NCBI GenBank assembly: GCA_015178975.1 | Contig: WHVD01000011.1 | Coordinates: 682,001 to 746,000 of the forward strand | DNA: 64,000 nucleotides | Reading direction: 5' to 3' | Source: Hysterangium stoloniferum | Taxonomy: Eukaryota; Basidiomycota; Agaricomycetes; Hysterangiales; Hysterangiaceae | Position numbers and translations under genes: made by a program | The notes under the pieces: model-generated | Seen by the model: only the letters and a program-made list of their open reading frames with translations | Told to the model about the DNA's origin: nothing | Databases searched by the model: none | In this document: one piece after another, positions 1-9,846 of the stretch | Position numbering within the stretch: the first letter of the stretch is position 1 | Layout of the letters: every line of letters starts with the position of its first letter

Positions 1-426
1 GGCGAGGGCTTCACACGCAAGCCGGTGAAGATGGAGCGGTTTGTGCGGCCAATGGCGCTGCTGTTCAAGAAGGTAAATGTGATGCACCGTGAGTTGGCAT
101 CGTCTTTCTTGTGTCGTCTATTGCCATTTTGATGCTGGCACCCCCTCTTGCAGCTGACATGAAGGCCACTTTTCAGTTGTCAATTATTGGCATGAAGAAG
201 CCGCAGTTGTGGATGTACACACAGCTTGGTGTCATGACAAAAGGTACGATCATCGAGGTCAATGTGTCGGAGCTTGGGATGGTGACTACGGTGGCAAAGT
301 GGTGTTTGGGAAGTACACGCACGAACAACCCTGTACATCAAAGGCATCTGTATCTTTGCACAAATGGGATATTAACAGGTTAATTGTGTGCAGGTGAACG
401 ATGGCGGCATTAATGCAGTACTTTGT
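1..426 (+). pseudogene. NSA2: NSA2 3' end, apparently degenerate
   Basis: This is the C-terminal part of NSA2/TINP1, a nucleolar factor of the pre-60S ribosome. The frame reads [14 protein letters not shown]..., then after a 5' GTGAGT..GCAG intron (about 92-153) DMKATFQLSIIGMKK and YTQLGVMTKGTIIEV, which are hallmark NSA2 segments. The copy looks broken. The usual KKNP is reduced to KKP. One base is missing near 282, where VTTGGKVV becomes VTTVAKW. A few bases are lost before TNNP near 323-330. After a second intron the family's conserved end is replaced by a run-on (NAVLCKW). Intron remnants argue against a processed retrocopy. The 5' part lies outside the window, so an assembly artefact at the contig or window edge cannot be excluded. 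Confidence 0.75.
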
Positions 427-787
427 AAGTGGTCATCTTTCTTTCGATCTTCTCTGTAAATTGACTGCTTTCCTCTTTACAGTGGTATAATATTAGTTAA
501 TTTATATACATTACTACATACATCTTATCAGCAACTCCTACATGATTATTTATGGGTGTATTGTGCGTTCCGAGACGGGTTTATCTCTATTTCTCTTGAC
601 ACTCCCACTGATCAACCGCAGATACAAAGTTCGGGCAAGCGTTATAACTGAAAGCTTGGAATATGTGAATGCGATCAGCTAGTATACACAGACAACTATC
701 ATGCCATCCGTAAACAAGATATATCGCATACAAGTCGTAACAAAACATAATCACTTAGATAGACCTATCTCTCCCAAGGTGGAGGGT
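427..787. other. Intergenic spacer, no gene seen
   Basis: AT-rich sequence between the NSA2 remnant and the minisatellite. I see no coding signal, tRNA or element ends. Confidence 0.5.
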
Positions 788-1607
788 CCACTATTTTTGG
801 TAGAAGACTCCAAGTTTTCGTACAAGACTCCAAGTTTTCGTACAAGACTCCACCCTTTTCGTACAAGACTCCACCCTTTTCGTACAAGACTCCACCCTTT
901 TCGTACAAGACTCCACCCTTTTCGTACAAGACTCCACCCTTTTCGTACAAGACTCCACCCTTTTCGTACAAGACTCCACCCTTTTCGTACAAGACTCCAC
1001 CCTTTTCGTACAAGACTCCACCCTTTTCGTACAAGACTCCACCCTTTTCGTACAAGACTCCACCCTTTTCGTACAAGACTCCACCCTTTTCGTACAAGAC
1101 TCCACCCTTTTCGTACAAGACTCCACCCTTTTCGTACAAGACTCCACCCTTTTCGTACAAGACTCCACCCTTTTCGTACAAGACTCCACCCTTTTCGTAC
1201 AAGACTCCACCCTTTTCGTACAAGACTCCACCCTTTTCGTACAAGACTCCACCCTTTTCGTACAAGACTCCACCCTTTTCGTACAAGACTCCACCCTTTT
1301 CGTACAAGACTCCACCCTTTTCGTACAAGACTCCACCCTTTTCGTACAAGACTCCACCCTTTTCGTACAAGACTCCACCCTTTTCGTACAAGACTCCACC
1401 CTTTTCGTACAAGACTCCACCCTTTTCGTACAAGACTCCACCCTTTTCGTACAAGACTCCACCCTTTTCGTACAAGGCTCCACCCTTTTCGTACAAGACT
1501 CCAACATTTTTGTAGAAGAGTCCACGGTTTCTGTAGAAGACTCCACAGTTTTCGTACAAGACTCTAACATTTTTGTAGAAGAGTCCACAGTTTTCGTAGA
1601 AAGGTCC
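788..1607. repeat. 21-bp minisatellite, about 30 identical copies
   Basis: A tandem array with a 21-bp unit containing TACAAGACTCCACCC. From 841 to about 1470 there are about 30 consecutive copies with no visible difference; one copy at 1471 has a single A-to-G change. Degenerate units flank both ends (788-840 and about 1492-1607), where the variable part becomes AAGTTTT, AACATTTTTG or ACAGTTTT. Because 21 is a multiple of three and the unit lacks stops in several frames, long artificial open frames exist on both strands (repeating FRTRLHP, YEKGGVL, VESCTKR). I do not regard them as genes. Confidence 0.95.
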
Positions 1608-2313
1608 ACCTTAGCCGGAAAGAAGGCTGGTAGTTTAGCGAGGGCGGAGACGTCTGGCCATTTAGATGCGGGCCCCCACATACATCCACATACCCCACAT
1701 CTATATATTATTATTTCTATACATATACATCCACATAACTTTTATTTACCCGTCTTTTTTTTTTCCAGCAAAAATTAGAACTTAGCCTGTGGATAAAAAG
1801 TTGTGATGCCACTCTAGAAAATGAACTGGATCAGACAAATGTAATTTGTATGAGTTCTTTAGTGTAAAGAGTCATGTATTCGGACTGCCCTGTATATGAA
1901 GAATATCAACTATTGCAGTGCGATATTAGAGAGAGTGAGAGAGAGTGAGAGCTAGATGATGAGTTTAAGCCTGAGATGTTAGTTAGCTTAGATAGTTCAG
2001 ATAATGCTACTTATGTAGTAGCTGGCATGTTACCCTAATCACCGCTCGTAGTAGACCTAGTTTAGTGTCTTACGAGTGGTGGTTTCTGGGTAAAAAGTGT
2101 GTCTGAGTTCTATTTGGTGCCGAGTGCACCCACAAGTATACACAATGCTTCGAACTAATGAAATATGCAATATTCGAAGAATATAAAAGATAGAAAAATA
2201 TAAATAAAATGTGTAAAATATAAATGAAATAAAAGGAGTGTTTTACCACAATAAAACTGTGGTAAAAGCATACTCCTCACATTTAGTGATCATAGGTCTC
2301 ACCCAATGTCACT
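1608..2313. other. AT-rich spacer with two hairpins
   Basis: No gene recognised. Two inverted repeats stand out. The first pairs 2040-2050 (CACCGCTCGTA) with 2071-2081 (TACGAGTGGTG) with one mismatch. The second is at 2235-2276, where TTTTACCACA pairs with TGTGGTAAAA and outer GGAGT with ACTCC. They could be remnants of small foldback elements. Confidence 0.45.
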
Positions 2314-3283
2314 GTGACAAACACAATACTTACGATACGGCACATTCCACTGCTGGCTTCGATGGGTGGCCCATTTACTCGCAGAAGTAACAACAACCGG
2401 CAGCGCTCCAAACTCTTTTTGCCATGCCCGCCCCGGCTAGTGATCCAAGACCCACTCAGCTTCACTCGATTTTATGCTGGTGTGTGCCAGCGTTCGCGCC
2501 GCTTCAAGCCTACACGCTGCCACACCCACTTCCTTGGTGCCAAGCTTGGACAACATTTAAGTCCGCTCCTCTGTGATGAGTCTGCAGCACCCATTACTAT
2601 CGCCGGCCCACTTCTTCCCGGCTTCCCATTGGAGGATGTCTTTCCCTCCCAGGATGGCTCTCGCTCATCCCAACCACCTCCCAGGCTTGGACAACATTTA
2701 AGTCTGCTCCTCTGTGACGACTCCGCAGCACCCACTATTATCGCCAACCCACTTATTCCCGGCTTCCCATTGGAGGACGTCTTTCCCTCCCCCGATAGCT
2801 CTGGTCTATCCACTGACAGCTCTTCTCTGTCCCCCGAAGTTCACACATCCACTATTTTACCTCGCAGCACTGAGCCACTGCTCCTCTCCATCGAGTCAAA
2901 GGTGCAACCATCTTGGACCTCTGCACTAGCATTGTCCCCTACTGATGGTGACTTCCTGCTTCCCCATGCTCACCTCTTCCCCCCCTCAAGGGAATCCTCC
3001 ACCACACCCCAACTCCGATCTCCATATCAATACATCTCCAGGTGATGCCTCCACGCTGCCCCGTGTATCCTCTACCCTCAACTGAGATGCATGGGCCTTT
3101 TTCTTGGCGGACTATCTGGACTGACCATTTGTAGTCACATTACTGTACATCATTGACCATGGCTGTGACATCAGCTTCAGAGGTGACAGGGCATGTAGCC
3201 AATCATGTCCTAATCTCCCTACTGCTTCCTCCTTCCCCGATGCAATTGCTTCTGATATTGACACCCAGCTCGCACGTGGGCGA
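2314..3283 (+). mobile_element. Degenerate retroelement polyprotein fragment
   Basis: The plus strand encodes a Ser/Pro-rich stretch (2314-3045) with an internal near-duplication: two copies of a ~35-residue segment ending PGFPLEDVFPS at about 2546-2655 and 2685-2790. It then continues, through in-frame stops, into a segment reading WAFFLADYLD, FVVTLLYIIDHGCDI and CPNLPTASSFPDAIA (about 3085-3283). That succession resembles the region just before the reverse transcriptase in fungal DIRS/tyrosine-recombinase-like retroelements; the assignment to that class is from memory and uncertain. No reverse transcriptase core follows, since the sequence is cut off at about 3283 by the glucan synthase fragment. 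Confidence 0.45.
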
Positions 3284-3478
3284 ATGGTCGTGCTCATGAC
3301 GAACGAACTTGTTGTTGACAACTTCATACCCCTGGTCACGAATGAAGGGATATAAAGGTTTAACCACCGTGAGCAAGTAGAGATCTTCTGGCACGTAGTC
3401 GAGCTGGGTCTGACATTCAGGCGAGTGATAATAGTCATCTGTACATTTAAAATACCAAATACATACTTTCTCTAACAC
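3283..3478 (-). pseudogene. 1,3-beta-glucan synthase (FKS1) fragment
   Basis: The minus strand encodes about 65 residues closely resembling an internal segment of the cell-wall enzyme 1,3-beta-D-glucan synthase: YFKCTDDYYHSPECQ, then VVKPLYPFIRDQGYEVV and NKFVRHEHDH. The family pattern is FKCADDY..SPECQ followed by PLY.FIRDQGYEVVDGKFVRRE.DH. The similarity stops abruptly after HDH, where the antisense of the neighbouring retroelement begins; no exon of the nearly 1,800-residue enzyme was found on either side. This is a dead host-gene fragment between transposon remnants. Confidence 0.75.
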
Positions 3479-3622
3479 TCATCTGGATTACCCTCAATTC
3501 GTTGCTTGTGCCTCAAGGGAACAAAATCAGTCGACAGGGAATGGGAAGCGACAACAAGGTCAGAATTTGACTATTTTGGGTTCCAGTACATCTCCCCAGG
3601 TATCTTCAGTCCCTTCAAAGCA

Positions 3623-6456
3623 TCACTTTTTGCCATTGTGCTGTGGGGTGTTATGGACAGCAAGTTTCTGCTGTGTTCCTTTCTGTTTTAGGTGTAACTC
3701 AAAAGCCTTGCTCAAATACTCGCCACCCCTGTCGGAGTGCAACTTCTTAATTGGCATATTAAGCTGTGTAGCGCACCAGGCTTCGAAGTCCCAGTAGGCA
3801 TCCAAGGTTTCATCCTTGGTGTGGAGGAGGTGCAGGTGAGTGAAACATGTGTTATCATCCGTAAATGTCACATAGTAACGTCAACCTCCTTTTGTTGCTA
3901 CTGGTGCAGGTCCCCATACATCGGTATGTACCTCATCACTGAATTTTTCAGCACGTTCACCCTGACAAATTTTTACAATTGGTTTCCTAGTGGCCTTGGT
4001 GTAGATACAAGACTTGCAGAAAAAGGGGTCTCCGCTTGATGAGCATTCTAATTTTACACTGGTAACAAAACCTTTTTCCACCAAATGACATGCAACATCT
4101 GGTGCAATGTGGCCCATGTGCCGATGAAATTTGTCCACAGTGAGTTCTTCATCTGCTACATTTGCAGAGTCATTCTCAGTAACATTTTTATATAGGTTCT
4201 TCTTTGACCTGGGTATTTCTTCCACAGTTATGCCTGCTGGGTCTTGGATAATGCATTTGCCACAGCTGAAGGTTACAGTGAAACATTTTTCATCCAGCTG
4301 TCCAACAGAGATGTTAAGAACTGAAAACTGACTAATGTCGGTGGCCAACAGGGACCAATCGGGACCAATCGGAAGGACTTGGCTTCAGCTTATGTGCTGC
4401 GCCCTTGCAAATATCCATAGGGTGTCCTTAAATTTCGGACGGGTGAAGACTAATCCTAAGGAGTTCCTTTCAGCAAGATACTGATTGGGACCGAAGGACA
4501 AGTCGAGTGTCTGTCGGGCCAAGGGGTCAGGGCCGGGAGTGGGCGAGCACACGTGAAGGTGGATGAGGGGATTCTTAGTATGAGACTGTTACAGACGTAT
4601 GAGGGTATTCTGAGTCGATATTCTGATTGCCTAGTAACTACAACTACAGCGGGTTCATATACAAGTAACAGGCGTCTAGAAAATACTAACGGGGAGAAAG
4701 GCGGAAAACGGTATTAACAATAAGCTTGACTAGGAATGGGAAGTTTATGATTAGTTCAGAGGCCAATGATAACTGAGGGCAGAATTACGGTAAAAGGAAA
4801 TAGTTCGAGGACTACAAATATAGATAGACATATGTGAAACATAGAATAGAACGGATCAACATAATAAAAGGGACATATCAAAAGTTTAACCAGACAATAC
4901 AAGTATTCTTGACATGGGTGTAAACGGAGTTTGATCATCGCGAAAGCATACATCAGCTTCGGGGGCCGATGGTTTCCGATGTGGTGACTTGAATAGTAAC
5001 TTGAATCGTTGATAAGTGGCGATAACCTCGGGGACCGATAGGGTTGCGACATGGTCGTAACAGGAGATCAGTGTATACCCCACTTCAGGGGAGTACAGTA
5101 CCTCAGTTAGGTGCAACTTGGAAGTATTTACACCATTTGGTAGGTCCAACACAAGTTCTCCTGTGCCAATGGCCTGAAAACTATCCTTATTTGCAGCGCA
5201 AAATGACTTCGGGGTGATTTTAACAAAATTCAGCAAGTCTTCATGGTATGGCATCATAGAAGAGGAGCAGCCTGAGTCAACTAACTCAGTGCGGAACTGA
5301 GTGGTAGGATGTTCAGTATCAGATATTATTGCAGCGACAGTGTCCAGTGAGTTATCTGTATTTTTACTCCAGGTACTTGCTGACTCATCAGAGTCCTAGG
5401 TACTATTATGGCAATCATCGCCAACAACAGAGAACCAGTCAGATTTGTTGTCATCAAAATATTCCTCTGCACAGGAGGAATCGGATATGGACCATAGATC
5501 AGGTATGTCAGTATCATGAGGCATTCCAGTAAGTGCCTCTAAGTCGGGCAAGCTGTCACTAGAGTCTAATACAGACTCATCATCGGCAGCAAATACACCC
5601 TCACTATCAGAATCAGAGTCCATAGCAGCATTTGCAGAGCCACTAGACTTCTTAGATGTGTCATCTTTCTTTTCTTCCTTCTTTGGTTTGGGACATGTAT
5701 CCTGCTTGTGACCCTTCTCATTGCAGTTCCAGCGCACACCACGGGGTTTTTAGATAATCCGGCAAACAATGCCTCATCTTTCTCATCGTCCTTCAATTTT
5801 CCTGAACGCCTGGCTTGCAGTGTCTTCTGATGCTCGAACTCTTCAGAACTAAGCGTGATGAGTTTGTCTGGTGAAATTGTGCCAGTTGGGCTTCACATCA
5901 GGGCTGCTGCTAACTGACTTGAAGCAAAATTTGACAGCACTATGGGGAGAGATGAAATGATTGTAGAATGGTAATCCTTTTCATCTATATCAACTCCCAC
6001 AGAAGCTAATTCTTCCCTCTTGACCTGCAGAGTGTCAAGAAACTCTCATACATTTGCCTTTGCTGCACACTGCATCTCAAGGAATTGTGCTCTCAACTCC
6101 ATCTGTGCATAAGCACCCTTCTCTGTGTATTCAGAGATGATTGAGTTCCAGTGTTCCTTTATGGTCTTCTTTGAATGTACCCTCATAAGTGTTGAGTCAG
6201 GAATTTTTTGGGTGAGCAAGGATTTGGCAGATTTTTTGTTTTTGTCCCACAATGTGATTGCAGCTAACTCTTCTTCAGTAGGTTTGGTCCCTTCAGTTGG
6301 CTGTGGGGTAGTGCCATCAAAATGGCCCCAAAAACCTTTTGCTTCGATAGCGTCTTGGAAACGGACTGCAAAGATGGCCCAGTTTACACCAGTGTTATCA
6401 AGCTTGGGAATTGAGGATGGAAGAGAGTCAGATAAGGAAGTGGCTGTAATGGACAT
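3623..6456 (-). mobile_element. Truncated Ty1/copia retrotransposon
   Basis: Read on the minus strand, domains appear in Pseudoviridae/copia order. First is a gag N-terminus (6456-6046, MSITATSLSDSLP..., with KLDNTGVNWAIFAVRFQ typical of fungal copia gag). Then a CCHC zinc knuckle (about 5737-5690, W-NCNEKGHKQDTC) and an acidic spacer. A retropepsin-like segment follows (5257-5063; LTEVLYSPEVGYTLIS), then a GAG-pre-integrase domain (about 4311-3990; FHRHMGHIAPDVACHLV) and part of the integrase core (HTDVWGP, then LHSDRGGEYLS). It ends at HNG near 3630, so the rest of integrase and all of reverse transcriptase/RNase H are missing. A stop interrupts gag-CCHC (near 5750). The solo LTR at 4312-5062 splits one codon region; removing it rejoins YTLIS with VGQLD. 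Confidence 0.85.
4312..5062 (+). mobile_element. Solo LTR 1, inside the copia element
   Basis: A 751-bp sequence beginning TGTTAAG and ending GGTCGTAACA, flanked by AGAGA (4307-4311) and GGAGA (5063-5067), a 5-bp target-site duplication with one mismatch. Removing it restores the copia reading frame. It contains the core TTGGCTTCAGCTTATGTGCTG (split here for brevity: TTGGCTTCAGC..TGTGCTG) at about 4379-4400, shared with the LTRs at 8144 and 38611. No internal retrotransposon sequence is present, so this is a solo LTR left by LTR-LTR recombination. Confidence 0.85.
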
Positions 6457-6509
6457 TTTGAAAAATGGTTATTTTGAAGTAAGCGTAGTGTAGCGCAGGG
6501 CCCAATAAC

Positions 6510-6900
6510 CTGTGAGAATGAGTGTGAGATACTAGATACAAGAATATGAACTCAGTATTTGCATGCAGTATGCCAAATAGCTAGAATTGGTTACCTAGAT
6601 ACAAGAATATGAACTAGGTAGTGAAAGTAAGTAACAGACTAGATAAAGGTAATGATTACTATCTCACCTCAGTATTTGCATGCAGTATGCCAAATAGCTG
6701 AGGTGATGCTAACTAGGATGGCTTGTATTTAAGCTATCTAAGAACAAAAGGAAAAGTGGTAACAATAAGACAATTCGTATAGAATGTACTAGAAATCTTT
6801 CACAGACAAAAGGAGTGAATGAACAAAGGAAATAAGTGTTGAAATAGGCTCTTGCACTCTAATCCTATGTCAAGTCTATGTCAAGTCTATGTCAAGTCTA
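6510..6900 (-). mobile_element. Copia 5' LTR and primer-binding region
   Basis: Immediately upstream (minus strand) of the copia gag. The minus strand reads CTCATTCTCA then AGGTTATTGGGCCCTG, which resembles the initiator-Met tRNA primer-binding site of copia elements, so the LTR should end near 6512. Its other part continues beyond the Tc1 insertion at about 9142-9165 (…TTGACA). It contains two direct duplications: 6532-6552 with 6595-6615, and 6551-6582 with 6668-6699. A matching 3' LTR was not found, consistent with truncation of the element. Confidence 0.5.
6665..6705. repeat. Hairpin in copia LTR
   Basis: CACCTCAG (6665-6672) pairs with CTGAGGTG (6698-6705), and TATTTG (6673-6678) with CAAATA (6691-6696), with a single bulged G and a loop CATGCAGTATGC. 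The inner 32 bp also occur at 6551-6582 without the outer CACC/GGTG arms. Confidence 0.7.
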
Positions 6901-7110
6901 CAGTGGCTTCCAAAACTGTCCCAATGTTTTGGTAATTCTCAATAAATGCTTTATAACCTACCAAATAAATTCTTTAAAATAGTGAAATTATTCTCACATA
7001 TACCTTAGCATACTAAATTTGATATACCAAAATATTACATAATATAGATGGATATTGGTGTCACAGTGAATATTTAAAAATGACCAATCATTGGGACAGT
7101 TTTGCAACCC
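6901..7110 (+). repeat. Left terminal inverted repeat of Tc1 element
   Basis: Nearly identical to the reverse complement of 8932-9141; differences are a few substitutions. Similarity stops after TTTTGCAACC near 7110. Confidence 0.9.
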
Positions 7111-8143
7111 TCTCTTTTCACACATTTCATTATATCATATTATATTCTAGAGGGCCAGGAAAATTATAGGAAAATTGACGTGACATCTATTTGATGTTCT
7201 AATTAATATGTGACATGAAATGTCACATTTTAACTATCATTCTTATCATGAAAGCTATTTCCCCTCTCAAAAGAGAACAAGCCATCTCCCTTCTACAAAA
7301 TGGACTCTCCAATAGGAATGTAGCCTCTACAACAGGTCTTAACAAATCTACTATCAGTAGAATTGCTTAGGAGATAGAAATAGACAAAGAATACCTGAAA
7401 GGAGGATGTCCATCCAAGCTTTCTCCTACTGACCAAAGGAGGATCATATATCAAATCACCTCTGGCAAACTAGATAATGCTGTCCAGGCCACACACTACA
7501 TTAATTCCATCAATAAATATCATGTCTCACCCAAAATAGTCAGAAGGACCTTGAAACAGCATAGTTTCAAAGCTGTAGTCAATGCAAAAAGACCTTTGCT
7601 CAAGGCTCAACATAGAAAGGCCAGGTTAAGCTTTGCCCTCAAGTACCAAAACTGGACTGTGGATGATCAGAAAAGGGTCTTGTGGTCTGATGAGACCAAT
7701 ATCAATAAGATTGGGTCAGATGGACGTCAATATGTTTTGAAGAAAGCTGGAGAACCACTTTCTGATAGGACAACCCAACTTACAGTCAAGTATGGAGGTG
7801 GAGATATCATGGTGTAGGGCTGTATGGGTTGGAATGGAGTGGGAATGCTTGCAGATATTGAAGGAAGGATGGATTCTGCACAATATGTGGAGATCCTGGT
7901 GCAGCATTTGTCCCAGAGCATTGAAGATTTGGATATTCCAGCAGATGAGGCCATTTTCCAACAGGATAATAACCTAAACACATATCCAAGATGGCACAAA
8001 AATGGTTTTTTGAAAATCATATTCAGGTATTAGACTGGACAGCACAGTCTCCTGACCTGAATCCCATAGAACATCTTTGATTCTACCTACAGCTCCAGAA
8101 ATATTCTTCACCATTAAAGGGAGTTTAGGGGTTATAGGAGAGG

Positions 8144-8784
8144 TGTTAAGTGCTGTGTCGGGAACTTATTCCGGAACTATCAGAAAGTCACTGGAAAGTC
8201 AGAAACTATCGGATAGGGTCAGGACGTTGGCTTCAGCTTATGTGCTGCACCTCTATGCAAACGCTCAAAGTCCTTAATTTCAGAAGTGAGACTTACAATG
8301 GAAGATACAGATATTCAGAGTTCCGAAGAGTTCCAAATATCGAGCGTACAGAAAGACGGAAGAGGGAATAAGAAACTAAGTCGATATCAGATCTAAGGTA
8401 AAGTACAAATTCACAGAAACTAATATAAGTCTATATCAGATCTAAGGTAAAGTACAAATTCACAGAAACTAATATAAGTCTATATCAGATCTAAGGTAAA
8501 GTACAAATTCGCAGAAACTAATATAAGTCTTCTCGTTATTGTACTACAAACTGAGACCATAATAAGATGGAAATAGGAGTATTCTTAAATGGGAATACAA
8601 TAAAACATATTGGGGAGACAATATTCCAAAATGGGAATATAATAGACAAACGAGCGAATACTTGTCAACAGACAAATTACCAAATGCGGAACAAAGGAAG
8701 AATGCGGAAGATATGGTAACTATGATGTTCCGTAGTCGGAGATTGGAAGTCAGATATTGAAACATCCAGGAACGGGTCGTAACA
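8144..8784 (+). mobile_element. Solo LTR 2, inside the Tc1 transposase
   Basis: 641 bp, TGTTAAG...GGTCGTAACA, with perfect 5-bp target duplications AGAGG at 8139-8143 and 8785-8789. Excising it rejoins the transposase C-terminus (…ERVEVEWVKI). It carries the same TTGGCTTCAGC core (about 8230) as solo LTR 1 and 3. Confidence 0.92.
8383..8529. repeat. 49-bp tandem repeat, three copies
   Basis: Three consecutive copies of a 49-bp unit beginning TATCAGATCTAAGGT inside solo LTR 2; the last copy differs by CGCAG for CACAG and the first by GTCGATAT for GTCTATAT. Confidence 0.9.
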
Positions 8785-8931
8785 AGAGGGTGGAAGTGGA
8801 ATGGGTAAAGATTGTGCCTCAGAAGTGTCAGAAACTAATCAAAAATATGCCCAGAAGACTTGATGCTGTAATAAAGCCTAAGGGAGGCCATACAAAGTAC
8901 TAGAATAACAAGATATCTGATTCAAAAAGGG

Positions 8932-9141
8932 TGGTTGTAAAACTGTCCCAATGATTGGTCATTTTTAAATATTCACTGTGACACCAATATCCATCTATAT
9001 TATGTAATATTTTGGTATATCACAGCTAGTATGCTAAGGTATATGTGAGAATAATTTCACTATTTTAGAAAATTTATTCGGTAGGTTATAAAGCATTTAT
9101 TGAGAATTACCAAAACATTGGGACGATTTTGGAAGCCACTG
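8932..9141 (-). repeat. Right terminal inverted repeat of Tc1 element
   Basis: Reverse complement of the left repeat, ending GAAGCCACTG before the TA duplication at 9142-9143. Confidence 0.9.
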
Positions 9142-9344
9142 TATGTCAAGCTTACATTGACATACCAGGATGTGTTGTCCTGGACACGTATACTAACGGT
9201 TGAAGCTCATATTAGCGACAACCTATTTAACTGCTACAGTTGCTATCCCATACCTCAGTCAAACCATTATGTGTATCGACTGAGCGTATTTCATTACAAT
9301 AAGGAGCCCGTGCAATTGCAGACTATTGCACACTTACTAATCCA

Positions 9345-9434
9345 ACATAGACAACTGTGGGCACATAGACAACTGTGGGTGCATAGACAACTGTGGGTGC
9401 ATAGACAACTGTGGGTGCATAGACAACTGTGGGT
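9345..9434. repeat. 18-bp tandem repeat, five copies
   Basis: Five copies of CATAGACAACTGTGGGTG; the first has GGGCA instead of GGGTG. Its in-frame translation (HRQLWV) gives a spurious open frame. Confidence 0.9.
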
Positions 9435-9846
9435 GCATACAGGTCCTAACAGAATTGGCTCAAAAAAACCAAAAAACTCTTATTAAGGATCCAGCAAATC
9501 TAAGAGGAAATTCAAGGCTTTTCGGTCCAGAAAAATTTAACATAAGAGCTCTGGAAAGAATTCAAAACTACATTACCATAGTGATGAATATATTCGAGTT
9601 GTTGAAGTCCTCGTACGAGTTGATATCTAATTAAATATTAAGATTTTATTTTTTCAGAAGCCGTAATGATTTTCTGAAATAGCAATAAAATAACGTAACA
9701 TCTTATTTGCAAATTACATAGTCAATAATTTCACAATATTTTACAATCGGTACGGTTCACCATCTGCCCGAATTGGCCGGAGAGTACCGTGGTTAGAATG
9801 AAGAAATAACATGGGTGGCACTTAATACGTTAAACCATGTCAACAA
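9435..9846. other. AT-rich 3' flank of the mutarotase gene
   Basis: No gene or element recognised; the part nearest 9847 should be the 3' UTR of the minus-strand mutarotase. Confidence 0.5.

Larger units (their letters stand above)
7248..8903 (+). pseudogene. Tc1-like transposase, inactivated
   Basis: DDE-type transposase. The N-terminal helix-turn-helix region reads KREQAISLLQNGLSNRNVAS and PSKLSPTDQRRI. The catalytic core shows VLWSDETNINKIGSDG (first Asp), AIFQQDNNLNTYPRW (second Asp) and WTAQSPDLNPIEHL (third acidic residue). The end reads KLIKNMPRRLDAVI..KGGHTKY, as usual for fungal Tc1 proteins. It is dead. A stop lies in the HTH region near 7369 and another after DIMV at 7816. Frame changes occur near 8005-8085, and further stops lie near 8124-8136. 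A 641-bp solo LTR sits between the DDE core and the C-terminus. No other protein is encoded in the element. Confidence 0.9.
6901..9141 (+). mobile_element. Tc1/mariner-type DNA transposon
   Basis: A 2,241-bp element bounded by TA (6899-6900 and 9142-9143), the classic Tc1/mariner target duplication. Both ends carry ~210-bp terminal inverted repeats (6901-7110 and 8932-9141) beginning CAGTGGCTTCCAAAA. The insertion lies in a small tandem array of TATGTCAAGTC: three units on the left, and the right flank restarts with TATGTCAAG. The element encodes one degenerate transposase and was later hit by a solo LTR. Confidence 0.92.

Noticed and set aside
788..1607. CRISPR-like array
   Set aside because: The units are contiguous with no unique spacers, and the genome is fungal.
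701..1681. Three long open frames on both strands over the 21-bp array
   Set aside because: They are pure translations of the tandem repeat in different frames, without any non-repeat protein-like part.
3112..3438. Minus-strand frame overlapping the glucan synthase fragment
   Set aside because: It is a shadow frame; the FKS1-like residues are in the neighbouring frame.
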